From Platanthera guangdongensis (taxonomy: Eukaryota; Streptophyta; Magnoliopsida; Asparagales; Orchidaceae): a DNA stretch of 64,000 nucleotides. Both the position numbers and the translations under genes were made by a program. The stretch covers positions 63,904,822-63,968,821 of the forward strand of contig CM077162.1 of the NCBI GenBank assembly GCA_039583875.1, written 5' to 3'. Shown here piece by piece: positions 55,073 through 64,000 of this stretch (positions within the stretch are counted from its first letter, which is position 1; each line of letters opens with the position of its first letter). Below the pieces are notes generated by a model. That model was not told the origin of the DNA. It saw only the letters and a program-made list of their open reading frames with translations, and did no database searches.

Positions 55073-57867
55073 TGTCACGACCCGCATTTTCTCAACGGGA
55101 AAATCGCATCAGAGTAAGAGAAAACACGTGCCGTGATGCCACGTCGTGCAGGGGATAACTACACACGCTCAGGCAAACACCAGACGTTAGATTTTAAGGA
55201 AAATTGTTGATTAAATATGAAAGAAACTCAGTTATGTTGAATCGCCGTATCCCTCGGCCCGGTGGATCAGCTAGTCCACAGTTAAAACCATATTTATACG
55301 CAGCAGAAAATACTTTGATTCAATTAAGTGACACCCTAAAAGAGCATAAGTGTCCCCGGGGGACGACTTATGCGTGCACGACTCTAAGGTGAATATAGTA
55401 GGTATGAAAAATAGTGTTTTACGTTGAGGAAAAATAGTGTCTTTGATTTGGAAACACGTTATGCATGGGGTACATATAATAATACTTTTAGGTTTTAAAA
55501 TATCTAACATGCAACCTAGCATAAATCCTTCCCAGAAGCAAGTAACCAACCACAAGTAGACAAAATCAGCAGTTTAAATTCATACCCAGCATCACAAGGA
55601 TCCACCAGTGGGCGTCAACAACCTGACACGAACCCACTGGCGAGTATGTATGTCTATACTGAAAAGTAAAGAACTACCTCACAACAAAACGGGGATCAGC
55701 AATCTCAGCTACCCTAGAGGCCACCAACAAGCCCATCCCAAAGAACTAGCCGCTGAAATGGCTACAACCTGGACCTGAGGCATTCAAGAAAAGAACACCT
55801 CAGCAAGGAAACAATCAAAACGTAAATAGAGCAATAGGTTAATGAGCAAATAAGATGAATGGTTTACCAACCCGGCAACAAACTGCTATAAGCAAAAGAA
55901 AAAGAGAATGGCAGTAGGAAAAGAGTACTATCTAAAACACCGCATAGCACACCAAGTGCGAGCAATAAAACCAACATGCCCTACCAAGAGAGCCTGCAAC
56001 AGCATCAAGACATATACATATGCCAAAAGAAAGGAAAGCATAAACAGGAAAGGGACTAACAGCCCTAACACGTGGGTAAGTGGCAGTGGTCAAAACATGG
56101 GTCTGAATGCATAACCAAAATCAGACCCAAAAGGGCTAAGGGGTCATACAGTGGCAGCTTTAGGGTCCCACACACACCAACCCAAACCGGGGCAAAAAGG
56201 CGGTGGCCACAGCTCTCCACATAAAACCACCCCTCCAGAGGCCACCAAAACTCCACCACCTGCCACAACCCAAGAGTCGGCATGCAGAAAATTAGCCGAG
56301 CGCCCAATGCCCCCTCCTAGAGAAAAGTCCCACTAACAGTCCTAAGAAACACACGAACCCAAGGCAAAAACGTCGGGTCCAACCGACGCGGCCTTGCACG
56401 CCTAACCAAAACCAACCCCGAGTCTCCCTAACCCCAAAACAAGGGCAGCACCCAGTGTCGACACGATGTGTCGATACCACGACAAGCCGGTGTCGACACA
56501 AGGTGTCGACACAACCGCTGCTGGTGTCGACACCAAGTGTCGACACCATTGCGGCCGGTGTCGACACAAGGTGTCGACACCACTGCGGCCGATGTCGACA
56601 CAAGGTGTCGACACTGCCGCTTGGGTGTCGACACTAAGTGTCGACACCCCGACTGGCCGGTGTCGACACCACGGTGTCGACACCCTGACCGGCTGGTGTC
56701 GACACCCCGGTGTCGACACCCTGACTGGCTGGTGTTGACACCAAGGTGTCGACACCCTGACAGGGTGGTGTCGACACCACGGTGTCGACACCCTGTCAGG
56801 CTGGTGTCGACACCACGGTGTCGACACCCTGACAGGCTGGTGTCGACACCACGGTGTCGACACCCTGACAGGCTGGTGTCGACACCACGGTGTCGACACC
56901 CTGAAAGGCTTCAGGAGCCAGATCCAGCACATAACCAGAAATGAGAACGAGGTATCGCTCTAGGGTACAACAACCATCGACAAATCGCAACTACTCGACC
57001 TGAACCGAACAAAAACTGTCCCTAATAGACACAATACCCCAGGAAAACTAATATTATAACTGGAACTTTCTACTCTAACCACGACATGATCGGGAACGAA
57101 CCCTAGCGTACACCTAGGATCTAAGCAGGAAAGAGATAAAATTAACTCAAAAGAAAGACAAAGATCAGCTTTGGCAAGGTTGAGGGGACATCACTTGCCT
57201 AAATACCAGAAAATTGGCCGGCGGCCTCCCCCGCTCACGGATCTGGCCGCAGAGCAGCATGCTGAGGAGCAGAAAGAAAGCAGATCCTGGCGAGGGCAAT
57301 CCAGATCCACTCTCGAAATCGAATTCCGACCGCTAAATCTCCAGGAATCGGCGTCCGAAGGCTAGGGTAGTCCGGCGGTTCTCTTCCTCTCGTACAGGCG
57401 GCGGCTTCTTCCAAGCAGAGAAAAGAAAAGACAATGAACCCAGCCCTAATTTTAACCCAAGACTTTATATATATCAGTTTTAATATTAAACAATCAACAT
57501 ATTACTAATTATTTACGCTCAATATCAAAACAACACGAAACCTGAAACTTCTCGGAAAAAGACGAAATTCACGCCGCAGCTAAAAACCCACTCTACGAAC
57601 ACAACTGCGAAGTCGAAATTAGCATTCGAAGAACGAAACCTGGGATAACACCTCCCGAAGCCAAAACACAAGCATTCCCTAAGAGGCCCAGCCGAGTCAT
57701 CAAACAAACTCTGGCTAGCTGGGGAATCTTGCTAACAGGCTACAAACAGGCTACACAGGGAAACCTAAGAGCTAAAACCACGCTCTATAACGGCAAAAAG
57801 CCGGAAATACGCCATCATAACGCCAGCCAAAGATCAAACAAAACACAGAAAAACCGGGGGCGTTACA
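55073..57867 (-). repeat. 3' LTR of element D
   Basis: 2795 bp, TGTAACGCCCCCGG...GGGTCGTGACA on the minus strand. In the element's own direction the GTGTCGACAC array (56455-56900) comes after about 960 bp. A TATA-like GTATAAATATGG lies on the minus strand at about 55285-55296. The 176-codon and similar frames over the array are artefacts of the 36-bp repeat. Otherwise non-coding. Confidence 0.92.
56455..56900. repeat. GTGTCGACAC array in the gypsy element D LTR
   Basis: I count 23 exact copies, mostly within the 12-bp palindrome GGTGTCGACACC. Spacing alternates between 13-14 and 21-23 bp. From about 56645 the array settles into a tandem unit of 36 bp (two palindromes, AC linker and CTGACAGGCT-like linker). 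The palindrome core is the same as in the copia elements A-C, but the linkers are unrelated. Confidence 0.93.
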
Positions 57868-57882
57868 GCCACTCCCCCTAAA
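57868..57882 (-). other. polypurine tract of element D
   Basis: The minus strand reads TTTAGGGGGAGTGGC just before TGTAACGCC of the 3' LTR. Confidence 0.88.
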
Positions 57883-57991
57883 AGAAAGTTTCGCCTCGAA
57901 ACTTTACTCACAACACCCCTATAAAGAAGGAGAGAGAAAGAGCCAGGAAAGGGCTATATAAATAATAAAATAGAACAAACCAAGCACAAGA

Positions 57992-60900
57992 TCAGGGAAA
58001 CAGATGAGGGTGAGCCTCCCTCATAGCCGACTCCAACTCCCAAGTCGCGCTTTCCACATCTTGATTCCTCCATAAAACTTTTACCATCGGAATTGTCTTC
58101 TTCCGCAACTCCCGAAATTGAGAATCCAAAATGCGAACAGGCACCTCCATATAAGAAAGATTCGGCTCCAACTGAGGCACAGAATCCAAAACCTGCCTAC
58201 CATTCATCACACATTTTCGCAGCTGACTGACGTGAAAGACATCATGCACGCCAGGGAAATTTGCGGGCAAGGCTAGCCTGTAGGCCGATACCCCAATCCG
58301 CTCAACAATCAGAAACGGCCCCACGTACCTCGGGTCCAACTTCCTATTCTTGCCAAACCTCTTGACTCCAATCAACGGGGAGACTTTTAAGAACACTGAG
58401 TCCCCCACAGCAAATTCCAAGTCTGATCTACGCCGATTGGCGTTTTTCTCATATCTCTCTTGGGCTATCCGAAGCTTTTCCCGAATAAGCTTCACAGTGG
58501 TTTCCATCTCCTCAAGTGCTTCTGGACCCAACAAAGGTCCCTCGCCAAGCTCAGCCCAAAACAAGGGAGTCCTGCAGCGCCTCCCATATAAAGCTTCAAA
58601 GGGAGCCATTTGCAAGCTTTCTTGATAACTGTTGTTATATGCGAATTCCATAAGCCGCAAGCGCTCGTCCCACGCTCCTCCGTGGTCCAGAATATAGCAT
58701 CGGATCATATCTTCCACAATCTGATTCACTCGCTCCGTCTGACCATTGGTCTGCGGATGATAAGCCGTGGAATATCTCAAATCTGTACCCAACCCTTCTT
58801 GAAGGCTCTTGCAAAAACGAGACGTGAACCTGGAGTCTCGATCTGATATGATACTTACGGGTACTTCATGCAATCTGATAACCTCTTCCAGATACAGCTC
58901 GACTATCTTCCTCATCGGATAATCGATCCTAAATGGTATGAAATGAGCGCTCTTCGTCAATCTGTCTATGATTACCCAAACTGAATCATGCCCCTTAGGC
59001 GATCTCGGTAAGCCGGTTATGAAATCCATCGAGATACTCTCCCACTTCCACATCGGAATCTCCAAGGGAGTCAGCTTGCCACCAGGCCTCCCATGGTCGG
59101 CTTTCACCGGCCTGCAAGTGAAACACTTTGAAACAAATCTGGCTATGTCCTTCTTCATCCCGTACCACTAGGCAATCTGCTTTAAATCATGATACATCTT
59201 GGTCGACCCTGGATGGTAGGCGACACTAGATCCGTGGGTGTCCCTGCACACCATATCCCGGATACCTCCAACTGCGGGGATGCAAAACCTGCCAAGATAC
59301 TTCAAGGTACCCGCATCATCTATAGAGAAGTCTGGTAATTCACCTTTCTCAGCTCGAAGATACAAATGCAGAAGATCGGGATCGTCCTTCTGATCCAGTC
59401 TCGTAAGCGCAATCCACGAAGGTTCTGCTACTGCTAAGCTACTCTGCGAATTACAGCTTCCCACAGAAATGTCCATCAAAAGAAACTCTTCCACTAGGCA
59501 CTCGGCGGAAAGATTAAAAATCTTACCTGACTTCCGACTCAGGGCATCAGCCACCACATTTGCCTTGCCCGGATGATACAGAATTTCAACATCATAGTCG
59601 GCCACGTACTCCAACCACCGCCGCTGGCGCAGATTCAATTCTTTCTGAGTGAAGACATACTTCAAACTCTTATGATCTGTGAAAATCTTGCACTGCGCGC
59701 CATATAGCAAATGCCTCCACAATTTCAGCGCATAGATCACAGCTGCAAACTCCAGGTCATGCATAGGGTAATTCCTCTCGTGAGTCTTTAGCTGCCTCGA
59801 TCCGTATGCAATCACCTTCCCGCCCTGCATCAAAACACAGCCCAGACCGACATGCGACGCATCCACATATATATCATACTCACTACCCTCCGTAGGCAAA
59901 GACAAAATTGGAGCCGAACATAGCCTTCTTTTTAGTTCCTCAAGAGCCTTCTCACACTTGTCATCCCATATAAAGGCTACATTCTTCTGCGTCAACTTGG
60001 TCAATGGCGCGGACAAGGTAGAGAAACCTTCTACAAATCTTCTATAATAACTAGTTAAACCCAAGAAGCTTCTGATCTCTTTGGGGGTAACAGGTCTCGC
60101 CCATTCCATAACAGCAACGATCTTTTCTGGGTCCACCGATATTCCCTCCTTATTAATCACGTGGCCTAGAATAGAAACTTGAGGCAACCAAAATTCACAT
60201 TTGCTCAGCTTGGCGTATAGCTTATGGTCTCTCAGAGTCGCCAAGACCAGCCGCAAATGTCGATCATGCTCCTTTGCATCCTTAGAATACACCAAAACAT
60301 CGTCTATAAAGACAATCACGAACTTATCTAGAAAATCCTTGAAAACTATGTTCATCAAATCCATAAAAGCTGAGGGCACATTAGTCCAACCGAATGACAT
60401 AACCAAAAACTCAAAATGCCCATGACGAGAACGGAACGCCATCCGCGGAACATCTGACTCCCGAATCCTCAACTGGTGATAGCCCGAACGAAGATCTATC
60501 TTGGAAAACACGACACTACCACGCAGTTGGTCGAACAAATCGTCGATTCGCGGCAAAGGGTACCTGTTCTTAATAGTAACCTTGTTCAGCTCTCTATAGT
60601 CAATGCATAACCTCATCGACCCATCCTTCTTTTTAACGAACTGCACTGGCGCACCCCAAGGCGAAGAACTCGGCCTTATAAAGCCTTTTTCCAACAACTC
60701 ATCCAGCTGAATTTGCAACTCTTCCAGCTCTCGCGGGGCCATCCGGTACGGTGCCTTTACGATAGGATGCGTGCCTGGCTCCAAATCTATCGCAAACTCG
60801 ACATCTTGATCGGGTGGAAGACCGGGAAGATCGTCAGGAAACACATCAGAAAAGTCACACACCACAGGAATCTCTTCCAAACGGGGCACACTAACAATCG

Positions 60901-61363
60901 ACCCTACCAGAGAAACCACACAGGCAAAACAGCCAGAAACAAGCAACTTCCGAGCACGCACCGCAGAAAAGACTGGAGACTCCTGGAGGGAATACACATA
61001 AATGCTCCCTGGCTGACCGTTGTCTTTGATGAAGTCCAAGCGCTTACCCTTGCACTGGATCACAGCATCGTACCTTGACAACCAGTCCATGCCCAAAATA
61101 ACGTCAAAGTCCTCCAGGTCAATCATCTTCAAATCTGCCTTGGCTAGAAAATCTCCCAACAAAATTGGACAATCGAGCATACCCAGATCCGTAACCACAG
61201 AGTCACCGGAGGGGAACTTAACGCAGAAGGCACCACCAACCCGATCTAGGCCCAAACTGAACCGCTCCACGAAGGCTCTAGCCACAAACGAGTGGGTAGC
61301 GCCAGAATCGAAGAGAACGCGCGCCCAGCGGTTCTTTACCTTAAATCGCCCTACGAATTGCAC
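57992..61363 (-). pseudogene. pol: Pol of element D: protease, RT, RNase H, integrase, chromodomain-like tail
   Basis: One frame of about 1123 codons with a single stop, TAG at 59170-59168, between RNase H and the integrase zinc region. Protease DSGATHSF (Asp at 61310) and [47 protein letters not shown], and FIDDVLVY at about 60290-60315. RNase [33 protein letters not shown]. Integrase: CFTCRPVKADHGRPGG, catalytic blocks MDFITGLPRSPKG, SDRDSRFTS and QTERVNQ. The tail VKVLWRNQDVESATWELE resembles the chromodomain-like end of Tekay/Del chromoviruses. The 5' end has no ATG, so Pol is probably made as a fusion with Gag. Likely inactive only because of the one stop and the gag lesions. Confidence 0.93.
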
Positions 61364-61539
61364 ACGTATCTAAGGCAACAAGCACTAAGACGAAAACTAC
61401 AACCAAAAAGGGAACGTAATGAAATGACTGGGGAGGAGTCGAACCTGAGATAACCTGGGTCGAGGTCTGCGCTTCGTCTGCCGAAAGCACATTCAGCTTT
61501 CCTTTTCCTTTATCCATTCGCTGCGGCGGTGACAAAGCC

Positions 61540-62668
61540 TGGAGGGGAACTGGCTGCAGAATAGACTAGGTCTGAGGGGACCTTGTCTTGAGATGACCCT
61601 TCTGGCCGCACTGAAAACAGACCTCATATTTTAACCAACAACGGTCAGCCTCATGCCCCTTCCTTCCACACAAGGCACACACCAAGTCTCCCCTGGAAAC
61701 ACCCTGAATTGCGTGCACCTGATCCTTCTTCTGCTCTCCCAACCTTTTGAAACACTTCTCAAAGGGGTGGCCTGGCCGGCCACAAAAGCTACAAATCTCT
61801 TTGACCTTCTTTCTTGAGACAGCATCAGGTTCCTGAGGGCCCTTCCCTCCACCGGACTTCTGCTTATCCTTCCTTAACTACTGGCCTTTATTCTGGCATT
61901 CTTAATGGATTCAACCCTCAAGGCAGCTTCAACCACACTGGAATAACTGACTGCTCCATAGGCATTCGCTAACTACTGAATGTCGCTTCTTAGTCCACCC
62001 AGAAATCGCTTAACTCGGTCTGCCTCAACACTCACCAAACCCGGAGCAAACCGACTCAACTTACTAAACTCAATCTCATACTCACTAACCGTGAGTTTCC
62101 TCTGCTTTAAATGAAGAAAGTCATTCATTAGCCAGTCCCGTTCGACTGAAGGCAGAAACTTACTTAACAACATCACCTTAAATGACTCCCAAGTGCAACC
62201 TGCCACTACGCTCTCTTTCTCCCTCAGTCACCAATTCTTTGCTAAGCCCTTGATCTGGTAAGCAGCGAGCATCACTCTCTGATTGTCCGTAATCCCTGAG
62301 TACGAGAACATATCCTCAATGGTAATCAGCCAATCATCCAAAATCATGAAATCTGCCTGCCCATCATAGGTAGGGGGTCTCAGCCGCTGAAACTGGGATA
62401 TGAACGCCATCTCCGGGGGCACCACAACCAAAGGCACGGGAGGAGCAGGAGGGGTAGGAACAGCTACACCCTCAGCGGGGTTCTGAGCTCTCGGGGTCTG
62501 TCCCGCCACCACTGCTACAAGGGACTGAATCTGAGCCTGCATAGCCACTACCTGCCTCGATAACTCCTCATTACTCTGTCGCAGGCTTTCTACCAACGCA
62601 TCGCTCTGCGCTCCTGACGTCTCACCCTCGGATTGGGGGGTCGATCTCGTCGCAGGACGTCTCGCCAT
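61540..62668 (-). pseudogene. gag: Gag of element D (broken)
   Basis: ATG at 62668 (MARRPATRSTPQSEGETSG). A coiled-coil-like stretch (SLRQSNEELSRQVVAMQAQI) and a Pro-rich linker precede the Gag domain (FQRLRPPTYDG ... WLITIEDMF; then TWESFKVMLLSKFLP ... FLHLKQRKLTVSEYEIEFSKL). TGA at 62230 stands where TGG is expected, TAG at 61975 and TAG near 61880. Zinc knuckles lie in a shifted frame: CSFCGRPGHPFEKC (about 61797-61756), CALCGRKGHEADRC (about 61680-61640) and a third, CFQCGQKGHLKT, whose last Cys is missing. Three knuckles suit Tekay-type Gag. Confidence 0.85.
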
Positions 62669-63024
62669 CCTAAAATTGCACAAGCTTTAGACAAAACCTA
62701 GCCCATCAGCTAGAACAAAACTACCCGGTACAGACAAACACACTTAAATATGAACTTCAACTGCAACACTTGCTCTGGGAGTTGTTTTTACCGTGACGAT
62801 GTTATGCTTAACCTAAGATGGTTCACCACCATCATACTAACTCAGGTGCCTAAACCATGAATGCATGTATTTGTATTCCTTTTGACTCAAAACCATGTGT
62901 GTACATATGTCATCTCGCAAATCTTTAGCTTGGCACGTTGTGCTTATGAAATGTTATGCTATGCATGATGTGCTATGCATTCTAAAAAGGCCTTAGTGCA
63001 TGCCATGAGCGGCGTACACATGAA

Positions 63025-63054
63025 AATGTTATGCATCCCATACTACATAACATT
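63025..63054 (-). other. leader hairpin 1 of element D
   Basis: Plus-strand arms AATGTTATG and CATAACATT (9 bp, perfect) around the 12-base loop CATCCCATACTA. In the element's RNA the loop reads UAGUAUGGGAUG. Confidence 0.7.
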
Positions 63055-63097
63055 CCCATGTAACGAAAAAAGAAAACGTGCTAGCCGCATTCATGTG

Positions 63098-63132
63098 GTG
63101 AGGTTATGCATCCCATACTACATAACCCTCAC
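63098..63132 (-). other. leader hairpin 2 of element D
   Basis: Arms GTGAGGTTATG and CATAACCCTCAC (11 bp with one bulged base) around the same loop CATCCCATACTA, 75 bp from hairpin 1. Confidence 0.7.
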
Positions 63133-63166
63133 AAGTTGCCTCCTATGGTGGATCCATATACAAACA

Positions 63167-63196
63167 CATATTATGCATCCCATACTACATAATATG
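63167..63196 (-). other. leader hairpin 3 of element D
   Basis: Arms CATATTATG and CATAATATG (9 bp, perfect) around the same loop, 67 bp from hairpin 2. Compared with hairpin 1, the pair G-C next to TTATG is A-T on both arms, a compensating change. Confidence 0.7.
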
Positions 63197-63336
63197 CCCT
63201 GTATACTTCTTTATGCTCATGAGTGTAGTGTTCGTGCTTCGGCCAAGACTTGTTGATGATATATAGGTGTGTGAATGGTATGATGCTAAACACTAATGCA
63301 GACAAGGGAAAGGTTGCCCAACCATTTGTCAAGCAA

Positions 63337-63353
63337 CCTCCCTCTGATACCAA
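63337..63353 (-). other. primer binding site of element D
   Basis: The minus strand reads TTGGTATCAGAGGGAGG, two bases inside the 5' LTR. TGGTATCAGAG matches the initiator-Met tRNA primer. Confidence 0.9.
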
Positions 63354-63354
63354 C

Positions 63355-64000
63355 TGTCACGACCCGTATTTTCTCAACGGGAAAATCGCATCAGAGTAAG
63401 AGAAAACACGTGTCGTGATGCCACGTCGTGCAGGGGATAACTGCACCCGCTCAGGCAAACACCAGATGTTAGATTTTAAGGAAAATTGTTGATTAAATAT
63501 GAAAGAAACTCAGTTATGTTGAATGGCCGTATCCCTCGGCCCGGTGGATCAGCTAGTCCACAGTTAAAACCATATTTATACGCAGCAGAAAATACTTTGG
63601 TTCAATTAAGTGACACCCTAAATGAGCATAAGTGTCCCCGGGGGACGACTTATGCGTGCACGACTCTAAGGTGAATATAGTAGGTATGAAAAATAGTGTT
63701 TTACATTGAGGAAAAATAGTGTCTTTGATTTGGAAACATGTTATGCATGGGGTACATATAATAATACTTTTAGGTTTTAAAATATCTAACATGTAACCTA
63801 GCATAAATCCTTCCCAGAAGCAAGTAACCAACCACAAGTAGGCAAAATCAGCAGTTTATATTCATACCCAGCATCACAAGGATCCACCAGTGGGCATCAA
63901 CAACCTGACACGAACCCACTGGCGAGTATGTATGTCTATACAGAAAAGTAAAGAACTACCTCACAGCAAAACGGGGATCAGCAATCTCAGCTCCCCTAGA
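63355..64000 (-). repeat. 5' LTR of element D, partial
   Basis: The first 646 bp on the plus strand (TGTCACGACCCGTATT...) match 55073-55720 with only about a dozen differences by eye, several of them C/T or G/A. The rest, including the place of the palindrome array, is outside the window. Confidence 0.93.

Larger units (their letters stand above)
62669..63354 (-). other. 5' leader of element D
   Basis: About 686 nt between the 5' LTR and gag, without a long reading frame. It holds the primer site at its upstream end and three similar hairpins (63025-63195). The remainder has short inverted repeats (for example GATGGT-TCACC-ACCATC near 62818-62834) but no clear pattern. Confidence 0.75.
55073..64000 (-). 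mobile_element. element D, Ty3/gypsy retrotransposon (Tekay/Del-like), 5' LTR cut by window end
   Basis: The 3' LTR (55073-57867) and the first 646 bp of the 5' LTR (from 63355) are nearly identical where both are visible. Internal parts run leftwards: primer site, 686-nt leader, gag, and pol with PR-RT-RH-INT and a chromodomain-like end. The near identity of the LTRs and the few coding lesions make it the youngest gypsy copy here. The right target duplication is outside the window; the left flank is ATTTC. Confidence 0.94.

Noticed and set aside
56402..56944. Long open frames (158-176 codons, Cys-Arg-His and Val-Ser-Thr repeats) on both strands
   Set aside because: The 36-bp tandem unit is a multiple of three and the palindrome has no stop in any frame, so frames stay open by construction. 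They lie inside an LTR.
63486..63837. Frames of 62 and 94 codons present in both LTRs of D
   Set aside because: Their repetition at 55204-55555 only reflects the two LTR copies. Opposite-strand overlap and lack of domains argue against genes.

Overview
The window is repeat-rich nuclear DNA of a flowering plant. It is made almost entirely of LTR retrotransposons nested in one another, and I see no host protein gene, rRNA or tRNA gene. The evidence is Ty1/copia elements of SIRE/Maximus type (two-knuckle Gag, PR-INT-RT-RH order, an extra ORF after pol), Ty3/gypsy elements that look like Tekay/Del chromoviruses, one Tat/Athila-like LTR, and tRNA-iMet primer sites (TGGTATCA core). The species cannot be named from this.

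Layout. 1-306: end of a minus-strand copia LTR. 307-3779: 3' part of a plus-strand copia element (F: late ORF3, PPT, LTR), itself inserted in the RNase H of copia element E (3780-5441, resuming at 14147-14384). 5442-14146: complete but decayed minus-strand gypsy element (Gypsy-1) inserted in the ORF3 of E. 14385-17773: non-coding, probably a minus-strand gypsy LTR. 17774-30481: SIRE-type copia element A (plus strand), whose 3' LTR runs into a 500-N gap (30482-30981). 30982-32089 and 45279-53361: SIRE-type element C (plus strand), split by the complete SIRE-type element B (32090-45278, minus strand) with a GAAGA target duplication. 53362-55072: 3' end and LTR of a Tat/Athila-like element. 55073-64000: minus-strand gypsy element D, nearly intact, with its 5' LTR cut by the window end.

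How the parts work together. Each copia element would make Gag, Pol (same frame, separated by a conserved TAA in A and B) and a third protein, ORF3, of about 945 codons and unknown function. The gypsy elements would make one Gag-Pol. Every copy here is damaged. Many nonsense codons are C-to-T or G-to-A changes (CAG/CAA to TAG/TAA, CGA to TGA, TGG to TGA/TAG), as expected of long-methylated DNA.

The most unusual signal is not a gene. SIRE-type elements A, B and C carry arrays of the 10-bp palindrome GTGTCGACAC, spaced about 21 bp (two helical turns) in element A. The arrays lie twice per element: in the LTR ahead of a TATAAATAGG box, and between pol and ORF3 ahead of a second TATA box about 100 bp before the ORF3 ATG. 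This looks like a duplicated promoter module giving ORF3 its own transcript. The same palindrome is arrayed in the LTR of gypsy element D, which belongs to a different superfamily. Element D also has three hairpins in its leader with one loop sequence and covarying stems.
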